Assembly: GCF_047675955.1 (NCBI RefSeq)
Contig: NC_132910.1
Location: 97,986,923-98,050,922 of the forward strand
Origin: Chlorocebus sabaeus
Lineage: Eukaryota > Chordata > Mammalia > Primates > Cercopithecidae
Direction: 5' to 3'
DNA: 64,000 bases
This document shows, in pieces, positions 12,106-22,550 of the stretch; the first letter of the stretch is position 1; every line of letters begins with the position of its first letter. The notes below the pieces were generated by a model that ran no database searches, had not been told where the DNA came from, and worked only from the letters and a program-made list of their open reading frames with translations. The translations under genes and the position numbers were made by a program.

Positions 12106-12247
12106 ATCACTTTGTTTATAATAATATATATTTGTATTATATATAATATCCCTTTGTTTATTATGTATCATATATATTTATTTTATATAGATCCCTTTAT
12201 CTATTATAACAAAGACATGTAATATATAATCCCTTTGTTTATAATTT
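12106..12247. repeat. AT-rich minisatellite, ~40-bp unit, about four copies
   Basis: The phrase 'atccctttgtttat' or a close variant recurs at 12106 (atcactttgtttat), 12148, 12191 (atccctttatctat) and 12229, giving spacings of 42, 43 and 38 bases with mostly A/T filler. This is a short degenerate tandem repeat in a very AT-rich block. Confidence 0.65.
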
Positions 12248-12589
12248 CCCCTCCAAGACAATATCTGTAATGTAAAGTACCCAGAAACAAAGAGCTTTAA
12301 TAAAATGTAGCCAATAGAAACCAAAATGGAAGACTTCATTAAAATTCCTATCAGGAGTATAGCTTTCATGCTCTCTCTGCACTCAAGTCCAGGAGTTCCC
12401 TTGACCATGACTTTCAGTCAAATAAGTGAGATCTTTGCCATCACAGCACCTAATAACACAGGAGAGTGTTAACAGCATTTGTCTGGATTGTGTTTGATCA
12501 CTCATTATAGCTGCAAACCTATTGGGGTCAAGTTGAAGTCAAAGGCTGGGATGGCAGGCAGGCAGCCTGATTGAGACCAATCTATTATT
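12248..12589. other. Unique sequence
   Basis: No recognised repeat or coding signal. The 76-codon antisense frame ending at 12178 overlaps the minisatellite and has no domain. Confidence 0.45.
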
Positions 12590-12740
12590 CATTTTAAAAA
12601 ATTACAGAGTACCTACTCTGGTAGGCACTCTACTAGGTGTTTTGGATAAGTCAGTGAACAAAATCACATATTTGATAGTGCCTACATTCTATGGTGAGAA
12701 ACATGCCCACAAGGGCCATAATCAACCACAAAGTGAAGGG
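12590..12740 (-). repeat. MIR/L2-type 3' end relic, antisense
   Basis: The text 'gagtacctactctggtaggc', 'actctactaggtgttttgga', 'cagtgaacaaaatcacat' and 'ctacattctatggtgagaa' resembles the antisense MIR/L2 3' end phrase 'agcacctactatgtgccagg', followed by the usual 'gcagtgaacaaaa' and 'cttacattctagtg' segments. Highly diverged; the exact family is unresolved. Confidence 0.45.
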
Positions 12741-12754
12741 GGTTCAGTAATAAT

Positions 12755-12935
12755 AATAGGAAACATGTATTAGATACTAATTATGCACTGAACAATTTTC
12801 TTCCCAGAGGTTTATATGTATCAATGACAAGGTAAGTCTAATTATTGTTTATGATGCACTTTGTGAAATATTTAAGCATAAAATTTAGCCTTGTAACAAC
12901 AAGGGGCTGGACCTACAACTCAGTTACTATAGTCA
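12755..12935 (-). repeat. MIR relic, antisense, very degenerate
   Basis: 'acatgtattagatactaatt', 'atgcactgaacaattttctt', 'ttgtttatgatgcactttg' and 'aaggggctggacctacaact' follow antisense MIR order (tattgagcac, tgccaggcactg, ... cacagctag, gccgggattcgaac), but matching is loose. Confidence 0.35.
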
Positions 12936-13374
12936 ACAAACAACCAAGAACTAACTAGGAGATGAGAGCTTTCGGTTTTAAAAAATAAAGTACCCCAGTT
13001 TGCCTTTGGCTCACCCAGTACGTGGATTTTCCTTGGAATCTACTGTAACAATGAAAAACAACCCAATTATGGCAACTAGAAATGCAAATCAAGACATTCT
13101 TAGGGTTGAAACATCTTGTACCAATAAGAGAAAAGAATATTGTATGTTCATAAGGAAACCAGCTCATAACTGAAGGCATGTTGTTCTGCAATAAAAAGAT
13201 CATATGATATTTTAACTATGAGAAAACTACACAAGAGAAATCTCCTGAATAAAAAATTTCCCTGTCTGCCAAAATTCAATATAAAATAATTTCAATTCAA
13301 TTCAGAAGGCTGCTGTGGGCTCTTGAGTCTCTGCCAAGGATTCCTGGCTATCACTTACAAACCACCAGGAGTAT
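12936..13374. other. Unique sequence
   Basis: No recognised features. The 82-codon antisense frame at 12955-13203 has no recognisable domain. Confidence 0.45.
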
Positions 13375-13440
13375 CCAGCAGAGTACCTGGCACATACGGC
13401 ACAAAGCAAACAGGCTCTTGATACATTTAGTTGAATCGAC
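13375..13440 (+). repeat. MIR 3' end relic
   Basis: 'gcagagtacctggcacatac' followed by 'ctcttgatacatttagttga' matches the MIR/L2 3' end phrase (gtgcctggcacatag, cactcaataaatgtttgttga). The upstream part of the SINE is not clearly recognisable. Confidence 0.5.
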
Positions 13441-15682
13441 TTGACCTTTCAAATTAAAAATGGCACTGCAAGTCTAAAAAGTCCATGGACAGCAATAGAG
13501 TGAATGGGGAGGGGGGGGAAACATTCAGTTCATCCTTGATTCCAAGAAGTTTAGACAACTTCAGTTTCTATTATGTATAAATTTCATAATTTGTGCATAA
13601 ATAGGTAACTTCATCTCTTAGGTGGTGTTACGTTAAACTGTACCCTGCATGAAGAGTTTACTCTAAGCCAGAGACCTTAGAAATTTAACTTGCTTAGTGT
13701 CAAATAAATTTTTACACACTGCAAGTATGATAAACTATTTTGGATTAATGGGTTCTTTCCTAAAACCCAAAATAGACTAAAGACTTCCTTACTCTGGAAT
13801 GGGATCAAACCAGAAGGTTTTAAATGCAGAGGAGTTTGGAAAGAGGGGCCTGATCTTTTTCATCCAATAGAATAAACATGCTTAAATCTATGACTGTGTA
13901 GACTGTATTTATTAGATAATTTAGGACAGTAGTCAATCCACTGAAACTCTGTTCTCAGTAGCAACCATTCCATTTCCTCAACCCTACTTAAGTTTCGATT
14001 CAGAGCAAACCAATTGTTTTTCTTTCTTTCAACCAAACTTCACATGCTTTGAAGGCAGACCAAAGAATAGTTCAAGGATAGGTGTGGTAGTTTGCTTCCA
14101 TTGAAATAAAATCTATTCATTTTTTCCTACTAGTTTAGCTTGTAAGTAGTTTTCAAAAATTATATACATAAATATACTCTAATTGATCAAAAGACTAATA
14201 TTGACTCAGTTCACATTAGCATTGCCACTGCCTCTTTCGATTGGTTCTCTACTAGTAGACAGAGAAAATGCAAGTTTTAGCTGGCAGTAAACATAATCCA
14301 ATCAATCACTCTTAAAACAGATTCCAATAAAGAAAATAAATACTGATAATAAAAAGTAAAAAAGGGTATATTACATTATTTCATAAAACCCATTGTATGA
14401 TTGGTTTTTGGACACCATTTAATTTCATGGAAGAAACTAGCATTGAAATACACCAACATATTTTCCATTTTCAAAAAAAGTTTTGACCTGAGTTTTGTCA
14501 GATGGCTGCCTTGAAGTAGTTGAATTATTGAAAATAGGCTTGACATAGTATTCCATGAAGTATGCATGCTTTTACAAGTTTGAATGCATTTATTTATAGG
14601 TTAACATTTTTTAAAGTTTGTGTGCAAATAACGCATCTATCTCTAAATATTTATGAATGTACTTCCCCATTAAGTCAGAACACAGGAATGGAAAAACTAA
14701 GAAACATTCTCAATAGAATGGATATATTCAAATGTCAATTTTTTAAAAGGAATAAATCCAATGTCCTGATTTTAAATGCATTTCAAGGGTCTTTCGGTCT
14801 AAAATCGTCACTTCCAATTAAAGGGAACTTCCACATTAATTACCTTATGAGACATACCAGAGGTTATAGTCTGTTAGGAAATAGGCCAATATAAAGAAAG
14901 AAGAACTAGAAGGAAGGGCAAGGTTTTTATGATTCTTGGCAAGCCTAATTTAGGCAAATTCTCAGGTCTGGTGTCTAATTATTTATTTAGTTTTCTTATA
15001 CTTTTAACTGGATTAGGGGACAGGGTCCTTAGTTTCTTCACAAAATGAAAAAGACTGTTCTCTTAGTTGTTTGGAAAACTATCAAAGACATCAAAGAAAA
15101 AGTAGTTTGAACAGAGAAGAAGGACTTTTCATGATATGATATGTGAAAAGTGAGAACAAAAAAATCTGGTTCGAATGATAAAATATTGCCTTCCATAACC
15201 ACGGGTATCAGCCTCCAGATTTTCTCTCTGTTTGAATATTTGTGACCTTTTGACTTAGAAAATATACTTCCCTTAAGAGCTAGTGGATATTCCCGAAGAA
15301 ACATGATCTTTTGACACCTTTTTCTACCATTTTCTGTTTTAATAATTAAGGAGTAGAAGACCAACACAGTAAACAATGCCAAAATAGTCTTTACATTCCC
15401 AGAAACACAGAAGTGGGCAGAGGTGAAAAATTCCCAAAGAAATATTAGATGAGGAATATTTTGCATCTCCAATATCTGTAATTTCTGTTTATACTGTGAC
15501 ACAAATAAATACATCTAGTTGATGTGATGGTAAGGTGGTTAACTTTCATATACCTTGAAGTTCATTTTTAAAATTTCTACTTTTAATTTTAAAGTTATGG
15601 GACTATATTTAGTTTTTTATTTAATTATAATTCACTTTAAAATAAATCCCACCCTTGAGAACTTCATCTAAAGAGTTTATCA
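13441..15682. other. 2.2 kb of unique AT-rich sequence
   Basis: No repeat family, RNA gene or gene exon is recognised. Several short open frames (14376-14567 minus, 14562-14894 plus, 15038-15514 minus) have no recognisable domain or composition typical of coding DNA. The 158-codon minus frame is the longest and deserves only a conservation check. A short G run lies at 13508-13518. Confidence 0.4.
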
Positions 15683-15822
15683 TATACACAATAAAATACC
15701 AATTTCTTCTTTTTGTCTTTCCAGCTCTCAAAAGATGCACACATAATAGAGTTATACACAATAAAATACCAATTTCTTCTTTTTGTCTTTCCAATTCTCA
15801 AAAGATGCACACATAATAGTGT
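15683..15822. repeat. 70-bp tandem duplication, two copies
   Basis: Copy 1 (15683-15752) and copy 2 (15753-15822) both begin 'tatacacaataaaatacc' and end 'atgcacacataatag' plus a few bases. By direct comparison 67 of 70 positions match; the differences are two adjacent bases (agct versus aatt) and one near the end. The unit is not itself repetitive, so this is a local, fairly recent duplication. Confidence 0.95.
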
Positions 15823-16238
15823 TTCTCTTAAAAGAAAAAGCTCTACATAAATCAGTTCTTGTTTTATTTTAAAATTAACATAGAAATGATATCCCATAAG
15901 CATGTCACCTAATATAAGCATTATCCTATTTCTGTATATTCCCTTCACTGCTTTTGTATATTCTCTTTAAATAAACGTTACTTTGTTTTTCATATTGTAA
16001 TTATCATATACATCAAATATTGTACCCTCTTTTTCCTTTATAACATTAAATAATATTGCCTTTTCACATGTATAATTTTTATTAGAAGCACAATATTCTA
16101 TTAATTTAATTAAACATTTAAGTATTCTATTTATTATTTATTAAGTAAATCTTTACTTAAACAAATGCTTATCTTTTTAACTCCTTTATGTATTTCTGGA
16201 TCCTTTCCAGAACTGAGTAGTGTGATCCAGGACCACTG

Positions 16239-16242
<4 letters not shown>
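15823..16242. other. Unique AT-rich sequence
   Basis: No recognised repeat family or gene. Many short A/T runs. Confidence 0.45.

Positions 16243-16279
<37 letters not shown>
16243..16279 (+). repeat. Poly(A) tract, 37 bases
   Basis: An uninterrupted run of 37 A. The 50 bases to its left ('tgatccaggaccactgcagc') are not a clear Alu or L1 3' end, so the retroelement that seeded it is unknown or too degraded. It inflates the chance frame at 16165-16413. Confidence 0.95.
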
Positions 16280-16280
<1 letters not shown>

Positions 16281-16406
16281 GTGTGGACATCTTCTAGATC
16301 AGTTACTCCAGCACCTTGATCTCTGTATGTTTCTCTGCATTCTCCCAGATAGTTCCTGTAATGTGGGTAGATGGTATATACCTTGTCCTAGCTTTTTTCA
16401 ATATTT
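16280..16406. other. Unique sequence right of the poly(A)
   Basis: Nothing recognised. It separates the poly(A) tract from the first copy of the duplicated segment. Confidence 0.4.
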
Positions 16407-16644
16407 TAGTTAATTAAACTCAACTGCACCATTATTTTTCCTTACTACAAATTTAAATCCTTTTTTTCAAAAGCAGCCAGCAAATTAGTTACCTTTGATA
16501 CTACTCCAGGACTACGATGTATTATTTATTTATTTATTTATTTTTGTCCCACTTAAGGAATGGTTAATCCATTTGCCTAGTTCATTTATAAAATCCATGA
16601 CTTACAAGTTTTAAACCAAACTCCAACCTTTTAGGTCTCACTAA
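16407..16644 (+). repeat. Copy 1 of a ~240-bp direct duplication
   Basis: Matches 17933-18174 along its length: both start 'tagttaattaaact', share 'ccttactacaaattt', 'aaagcagccagcaaattagt', 'ccaggact', 'gatgtat', 'ttaatccatttgc', 'ttagttcattt' (one base different here), 'ttttaaaccaaact' and 'aaccttttagg', and stop matching just after 'ctcac'. This copy holds a (TTTA)n run at 16519-16545. The flanks are unrelated. It may be a local duplication or two copies of an unrecognised repeat. Confidence 0.85.
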
Positions 16645-17119
16645 TACGTTTACAATAAAGGACAAACTCTCACACCAAAAAGTGTTGATAAGAAGTGTAG
16701 GTAACAGAAAGGCTAGACGGTATACAGCTCATAACAGGTGTGTGGAAGGCACCCAGGCATGGAAAATTCAGGAGGGCATAGCCTAGGAAACCTAATCATA
16801 CCTGCTCAGGTGACTCCTTGAGGTCAGTGCTGTCTACTGGTCTTACCTCACAGTGGAACTTCTCAAATGTGCTGACTCTGGATGGGTTTTCATCAGGGTG
16901 TATTTTCACCCCTTCCCCGTGGAATGCTGGACACTGGACCAAGATTCAGTTTGAAAAATCTTTACCACGGAATTAGTTGCTCCCGGTTTCCACCTGCCAG
17001 CAGCCCAACTGCCTGCACCACCATCTGCTTTGTCTGCCACCTTCTGCATGTAGTTAGGTCATGCTGTCAAAACAGGCTAAGAGTGACAGCAAAGGTTTAA
17101 TTCCATGAAGACTGGCATT
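16645..17119. other. Unique sequence
   Basis: No recognised repeat. Somewhat GC-richer around 16900-17060. The 72-codon frame at 16882-17100 has no recognisable domain. Confidence 0.45.
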
Positions 17120-17155
17120 TCTCTCTCTCTCTCTCTCTCTCCCCCCCCCCCCCCG

Positions 17156-17201
<46 letters not shown>

Positions 17202-17210
17202 GTCTTCTCT
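17120..17210. repeat. (TC)n / (C)n microsatellite
   Basis: About 22 bases of TC, a run of about 15 C, then a long TC run with TG interruptions to ~17210. It generates opposing chance frames of Ser/Leu and Arg/Glu repeats (17105-17362 plus, 17077-17289 minus). Confidence 0.97.
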
Positions 17211-17585
17211 CATTTTTTCCAGTGTTTACCAAAGAGATATTTCCTGATTCCTCTGGACTCCCTTTGTCCCACTGGACCATCAAAAGCACTTTTCTTGATC
17301 ACCTTGTTCTCTTAAAATACTCTAAAATAGAGCATTCTTGCACTGCAGCAATTTTACAATAGATCTATTACAATAGATATAAAATTGCTAAATCATTTTC
17401 AAAAAGAGATATTCCAGTTCGCACCATCACCAGAAATGAGGAAGATTTTGTAGACTTCTTGGTAGCATTGTCTTTCCTGAACTTTTTCTTGTTTTAGTTT
17501 AGTATCAACAAATGTTCTGGAAATCCAAGATGATCTCAAAACTCCTTTTGAAAATAATACATAGCAGCAATAATAAAACCTGTAA
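17211..17585. other. Unique sequence
   Basis: Nothing recognised. A short near-duplicate 'ttacaatagat' pair lies at ~17353-17378. Confidence 0.4.
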
Positions 17586-17785
17586 ATTATAGTGTGTCAG
17601 TTATATGCCTGGCATTTTACATGCTCCGTTTCATTTATCCTTAAACAACCCCAGGCAATAGTTATTATTTCCCCCAGTCTGCACGTAAGAAAAGCGAGAA
17701 TCCAAAAGAACAACTTGTCCATATATGTAGCCTCAGTGGGGACTGTGGGCATGACTCCAACCTATGCCCCTCTGAACTTAGCTAC
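17586..17785 (-). repeat. MIR relic, antisense
   Basis: 'atatgcctggcattttacat', 'catttatccttaaacaaccc', 'aggcaatagttattatttcc', 'agaaaagcgagaatccaaaa' and 'aacttgtccatatatgtag' follow antisense MIR (tgccaggcactg, ttacatgta, catttaatcctcacaacaacc, gaggtaggtactattat, gaggaaactgaggc, aacttgcccaaggtcac). Good ordered match, highly diverged. Confidence 0.7.
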
Positions 17786-17932
17786 CTCACAGCTGTCTAT
17801 GCCAAGGTATCTCAAAGCTATCAGGCTATAATCCAGTGCACTTTTCACTCACTATTCCTTTTCAGAGTTGTCATTACCGGCTCATTATCACATTGTTCAA
17901 ATGAAATTCCAATGGCATAATGAATTAAAGTC

Positions 17933-18174
17933 TAGTTAATTAAACTTAACAACATCATTTTTTTCCCTTACTACAAATTTGAACCTTATTTGTTCTTTCA
18001 AAAGCAGCCAGCAAATTAGTCACCCTTGATATATTCCAGGACTGTGATGTATTTATTTATTTGTTTGCCCCAGTTAAGAAAATGATTAATCCATTTGCTT
18101 AGTTCATTTGACATTTTTGTAAAATCCGTGGCTTGTAACTTTTAAACCAAACTTCAACCTTTTAGGACTCACAA
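17933..18174 (+). repeat. Copy 2 of the ~240-bp direct duplication
   Basis: Direct-orientation partner of 16407-16644, starting 1,526 bases to the right. This copy has a shorter TTTA run (near 18048-18062) and an extra ~8-base stretch around 18109-18120. Between the copies lie the (TC)n tract and an MIR relic, neither of which is duplicated. Confidence 0.85.
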
Positions 18175-18352
18175 AATTTTATTAGGACAAAATGTGATTT
18201 TTCTTGGGGGTCGAAATAAAGGAGAGGAATTCTCTATAGTTTATGGTATCTACAATATATGATCCCAATCGGAATATTAAATCATTTACAAAATAGTATC
18301 TGAAAGAGATCAGCTTAACTAAATCAGTGGTTCATGTGCCATGTGGTTAAAA
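18175..18352. other. Unique spacer left of the truncated L1
   Basis: No recognised feature; it ends at the L1 target-site duplication. Confidence 0.4.
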
Positions 18353-18364
18353 ATATCCTTATGT

Positions 18365-19018
18365 CAAAATAGGAACACTTTTACACAGTTGGTGGGAGTG
18401 TAAATTAGTTCAACCATTGCGGAAGACAGCGTGGCAATTCCTCAAGGATCTAGAACCAGAAATACCGTTTGACCCACCAATTCCGTTAGTGAATATATAC
18501 CCAAAGGATTATAAATCATTCTACTATAAAGAGACATGCACACGTATGTTTATTGCAGAACTATTTACAATAGCAAAGATTTGGAACCAACCCAAATGCC
18601 CATCAATGATAGACTGGATAAAGAAATTGTGGCACATATACACCATGGAATACTATGCAGCCATAAAAAAGAATGAGTTCATGTCCTTTGCAGGGACATG
18701 GATGAAACTGGAAACCATCATTCTCAGCAAACTAACACAGGAACAGAAAACCAAACACTGCATGTTCTCACTAATAAGTGCGAGTTGAACAATGAGAGCA
18801 CATGGACACAGTGGGGAAGTGTCACACACCAGGGTCTGTAGCAGATAGGAGCAAGGGGAGGGAGAGCATTAGGACAAATACCTAATGCATGCAGGGCTTA
18901 AAACCTAGATGACAGGTTGATAGGTGCAGCAAACCACCATGGCACATATATGCCTATGTAACAAACCAGCACATTCTGCACATGTATCCCAGAACTTAAA
19001 GTAAAATTAGAAAAAAAC
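18365..19018 (+). mobile_element. 5'-truncated primate L1 (3' end only) with target-site duplication
   Basis: Sense L1 3' end of 654 bases. It starts inside ORF2 at 'caaaataggaacacttttac', covers the ORF2 C-terminus and a ~240-bp 3' UTR, and ends 'gtaaaattagaaaaaaac'. Flanking duplications are 'atatccttatgt' (18353-18364) and 'atatcctcatgt' (19019-19030), one mismatch. A classic target-primed reverse transcription product of the older L1PA or L1PB class. The A tail has shrunk to about 7 A. Confidence 0.93.
18417..18788 (+). pseudogene. L1 ORF2 C-terminal fragment
   Basis: A 123-codon frame reads L1 ORF2 C-terminus: 'TAWQFLKDLEPEIPFDPPIP', 'RMFIAELFTIAKIWNQPKCP', 'IKKLWHIYTMEYYAAIKKNE' and 'LSKLTQEQKTKHCMFSLIS'. 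It is only the last part of a ~1,275-residue protein, with no catalytic domain. Confidence 0.9.
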
Positions 19019-19030
19019 ATATCCTCATGT

Positions 19031-19475
19031 ATACATCTTCCAAGGTGAATGTAGTTTCCTAATATTGGCTTGCTTCACCTCAAAGAGTAGGAGACCAGGG
19101 TGGCTGAAGTGTTAATCAGCAAAAAGTTGAAACAAGCAGAGGTTAAAATTCCTCATCAATATAAAACTGAAATGAACTCTGACAGACCCAAATACTGGCT
19201 TCTGAAACCCATATCCACCCACACAAATAAACATACATAGAAAGTTACAGCTTTACTCAGCTTTATATAATTAACATACATAGCTGCTACGAAGATGTTT
19301 GGGAATAATTTTAAGTAATTTAACTAGATTCATATTAGTTGCATTATACTACATTTTTTTCTTACATCCCAACATCTCTGAAATCTTAAATAGCTTTTGA
19401 AATTTTACTGTATTCTGTAAGTCCTTGTTGATTGTCAAAGTTTCACTCAAAGGTCATCAGTTTCTTGAATGTCTT
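19031..19475. other. Unique sequence
   Basis: Nothing recognised. Confidence 0.4.
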
Positions 19476-19740
19476 TATTTTTTCATTTTTATTCGTTTGC
19501 TGTCCCCTTTCCCACATTCCAACAGAAATAATCTCTCCTCACTATGAACACCCAAAGCATGTCAACATAACAATTTTTATTATAACAAGCTATCACATTC
19601 TACCTAACATTAGATGTGTTATTTACATATGCATCCCCTTCTGTGCTAGAATGCAACAGTCTTTGGGCTCATATCCATTCCCACTTGGAGTCTACATAAT
19701 CAAAATACTATGGTTAAAATAACCTACACTAACAAGTAGA
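19476..19740 (+). repeat. Possible L2 3' end relic
   Basis: 'tgctgtcccctttcccacat', 'gtgttatttacatatgcatc' and 'ccccttctgtgctagaatgc' resemble the L2 3' end phrase (tttatttgt... ctcccccactagaatgtaagc). Match is loose; the 96-codon frame here is chance. Confidence 0.35.
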
Positions 19741-21335
19741 GAATCCAAGACTTACTCAAAATCATAGTTTTTACTCAGTAGCAGAGGTTGGGGCCAAACA
19801 TATCCCGGTGCTTTCCAGACTTTCATTTCTACTAGGTTTTCCCTTTTCTACATAGAAATTTAAAACTGTTCTGATTAAATCAACTCTTTTTCTCTTCCCG
19901 GTTAAAAACTTTACATTGAAAGAAAAAATGAGGGTCAGACAAATGGACACCAATTCTGATCTCTTTTCTTTTTGCATTTGATTTGCTACATTTACACTAA
20001 AATTAGATTTCACAGAAGAGAAATTGAGCGACAATGAGAGTAAGAGTGAGGAAGAGAGATTGATTCACAGTGCTCAAAGTTATTTCCCTGAGGAGCACAG
20101 CCTTCTTTCCTTTAGGTGATCAAATGCAACAAGAAGAGGACAAGGGATTCTTTACACTAGAGATTTAGATGAAACTGTGAGGCATGACCTAGAGCAAAGT
20201 AGCAATTAAAACTCCAAGTTACAGTTCCTACCTATTGCCCACAGTGTGCTATTGATTGTTGGCCTTCAATTTGCCCTACTGGAAGCCTGACTTGTGATGT
20301 CATTGTCTAGAAAGCTATTGAAACTCCCTTGAATTTGCCTTCACTCTGTATATTTGATTAAATTCAATAACTTTTTGTAATCTAAAAATGTACAGTGACA
20401 TCATTTAAAATTCCATGATTTAAAATGTCTTTGGAGGGAAAACCCTATTACTTTCATTTTTTCACATCAAAAAAGGTTCAGAACAAAATCACTACCTCAT
20501 TTAATTTTAAAAATCAGCAAAGAATTTTTTTTAATGCAACACATATAGTATGGACTAAATATATTCCTGGTATTTTCTGTACACTAGGGTTAATTCTGTG
20601 AGTAGAACACTCACTATGTGAGGATTATTTCTACTTCCAACTCCCATCTACACATTTTCACTCTGTTCTCTCATTCCTCATAGCTTTTTCAAGTGTCAAA
20701 TTGTATGGTGAGAATTAAAAGAAAGCAAGGTTAAAATGTATTTAAGATTTGCAGCACTTTCCTAGACTCTTTTCACACCTCCTTCTAACTAGATTAGAAT
20801 GTGAACATATAAACAGCTAATCATTAGTTTATAAATGTTTAGCAATAAAATAATTTTGCTTGACTACTGTCTTGGCCGGAGAAAATAGGCAGAAGTCACC
20901 TAAGAGTGCACAGTTTAAACCAAACCATTCCTATCATATCAAATTATATTCTTTATTACATAAAATGGGAATGGAGCAGAAATACTAGCAACAACATATT
21001 AGTGTTAGCAACCAAGAAAATTGAGGTACCCATCTTGAACACCTTGGAGCTTCATCACTATAAATTATTAAAAGAATGAAATAAATGCATGAATAAAGCA
21101 AAGTTGCTGAATCCTTGGGCAGATTAATTTTAAATTAGTTCAGGAAGGGCCTTGACATTTGCCTGATTGAATGGTCTAAAGAAAAAGTTGAAGCCTTTCA
21201 ACAGCAGGTTGTTGCTTTTTTTCTCCCCAGGTGTTGACAAATTGTCTCTTTGGCTCTAACTTTTCAACTGCAAAAAAAGTCTTCAAATCTGAGGCCCTGT
21301 GTTAGATTTGCTATTTAATTGTGTCTTTTCAGCAT
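19741..21335. other. 1.6 kb unique AT-rich sequence
   Basis: No repeat family, RNA gene or exon recognised. The minus frame at 19771-20034 (87 codons) has no recognisable domain. Confidence 0.4.
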
Positions 21336-21348
21336 GTCCACCTCACTT

Positions 21349-21653
21349 TTTTTTTTTTTTTTTTTTTTTGAGACGGAGTTTTGCTCTTACTGCCCAGGTT
21401 AGAGTGCAATGGTGCAATCTAGGCTCACTGCAACCTCTGCCGCCCAGGTTCAAGCGATTCTCCTGCCTCAGCCTCCCAAGTAGCTGGGATTACAGGTGTC
21501 TGCCTCCATTCCCAGCTAATTTTTTATATTTTTAATAGAGATGGGGTTTCATCATGTTGGCCAGGCTGGTTTCGAACTTCGGACCTCAGGTGATCCACCC
21601 ACCTCAGCCTCCCAAAGTACTGGGATTACAGGTGTGAGCCACCGCACCCGGCC
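21349..21653 (-). mobile_element. AluS, antisense, with target-site duplication
   Basis: Antisense full-length Alu: poly(T) from 21349 then 'gagacggagttttgctctta', 'gttcaagcgattctcctgcc', 'tcagcctcccaagtagctgg', 'ggtttcatcatgttggcc' and 'gtgagccaccgcacccggcc'. Flanked by 'tgtccacctcactt' (21335-21348) and 'tgcccacctcactt' (21654-21667), one mismatch in 14. The overlapping Pro/Ser-rich frames at 21299-21753 are the usual Alu shadows. Confidence 0.96.
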
Positions 21654-21667
21654 TGCCCACCTCACTT

Positions 21668-22394
21668 CTAATAGTACAATTCATTTTTCTTTTGGAGAGT
21701 CTATTCCCTATGGTTTAGGTAGGATGAATCCACCTGCCATGGTGATCATGTGACTCACAACTGGCCAAAGAGAATGTTCTATCCCCACCTCAATCACAAC
21801 AATTAGATGAGAGCATTACCTCAAAAAGGCCAGAGTATTTGATCAGATTTGACGTAAGCTAGCTGTGAGAGAAAGAGTCTTTCTTTGATCAAAATTAAGA
21901 AGGATATATCCTTGGGGATTCCTTTCCTACCATATTGAGAAGTGGCCTGCCTGAAAATTAAGCCAATAGGAAAATGGGGCTGAGAGAGAAACAAAGCCCT
22001 CTGGGCATCATTTGAAACCCTGAACCTACCTATACCTGAAGTTACATCTATTTTTGGATAGTAGTCAATATTTCAGTAATTTGTCCATGTTTTGCATAAG
22101 GTCATTTGAGTTGGAGTTTAGGCACTTTGCAACCAATAACCAATAGATTGCTAACTAATAAAATTGTGATGTTATTTTCTAAGTTACTGCAAGCTACTAT
22201 GTAGGAGGCAACTATCAGGTCATATGAACTCAGACCAGATGAAATGGTCAGAATCACTGAAAAGATATCTCAACTTTTTTCTCAACAACATTTCTGAATG
22301 TCTGAAAAGAAAATTAATGTTCAATTTAATTTTATTACCCTATCAAAGTAATTCTGATTTTCTACATAGACATTCAGTTAAGTTCATGTAGTTT
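21668..22394. other. Unique sequence
   Basis: No feature recognised. Confidence 0.4.
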
Positions 22395-22550
22395 CTTTCT
22401 ATATCATGAAATTTTAGAATTAGAAAAAGACCTTGGAATTCCTCTTTCTCATTCTCAATTTAGATAAGGAATCTGAAGTCTGACAATATTTAGTGAATTG
22501 TCCAACATTATACAGCTAGTTAGTGATGACATTGAAATGCAACCAAATTC
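22395..22550 (-). repeat. MIR-type relic, antisense
   Basis: 'aatttagataaggaatctga', 'agtgaattgtccaacattat' and 'acagctagttagtgatgaca' follow antisense MIR order (tttacagatgaggaaactga, aagtaacttgcccaaggtca, cacagctagtaagtggcaga). The leading 'attagaaaaagaccttggaa' suggests a related composite SINE; the subfamily is unresolved. Confidence 0.6.

Noticed and set aside
15038..15514. 158-codon minus frame as a gene
   Set aside because: No recognisable domain, AT-driven composition and no promoter or splice context; kept only as unique sequence.
17077..17362. Ser/Leu and Arg/Glu repeat frames
   Set aside because: They are translations of a (TC)n microsatellite on both strands.
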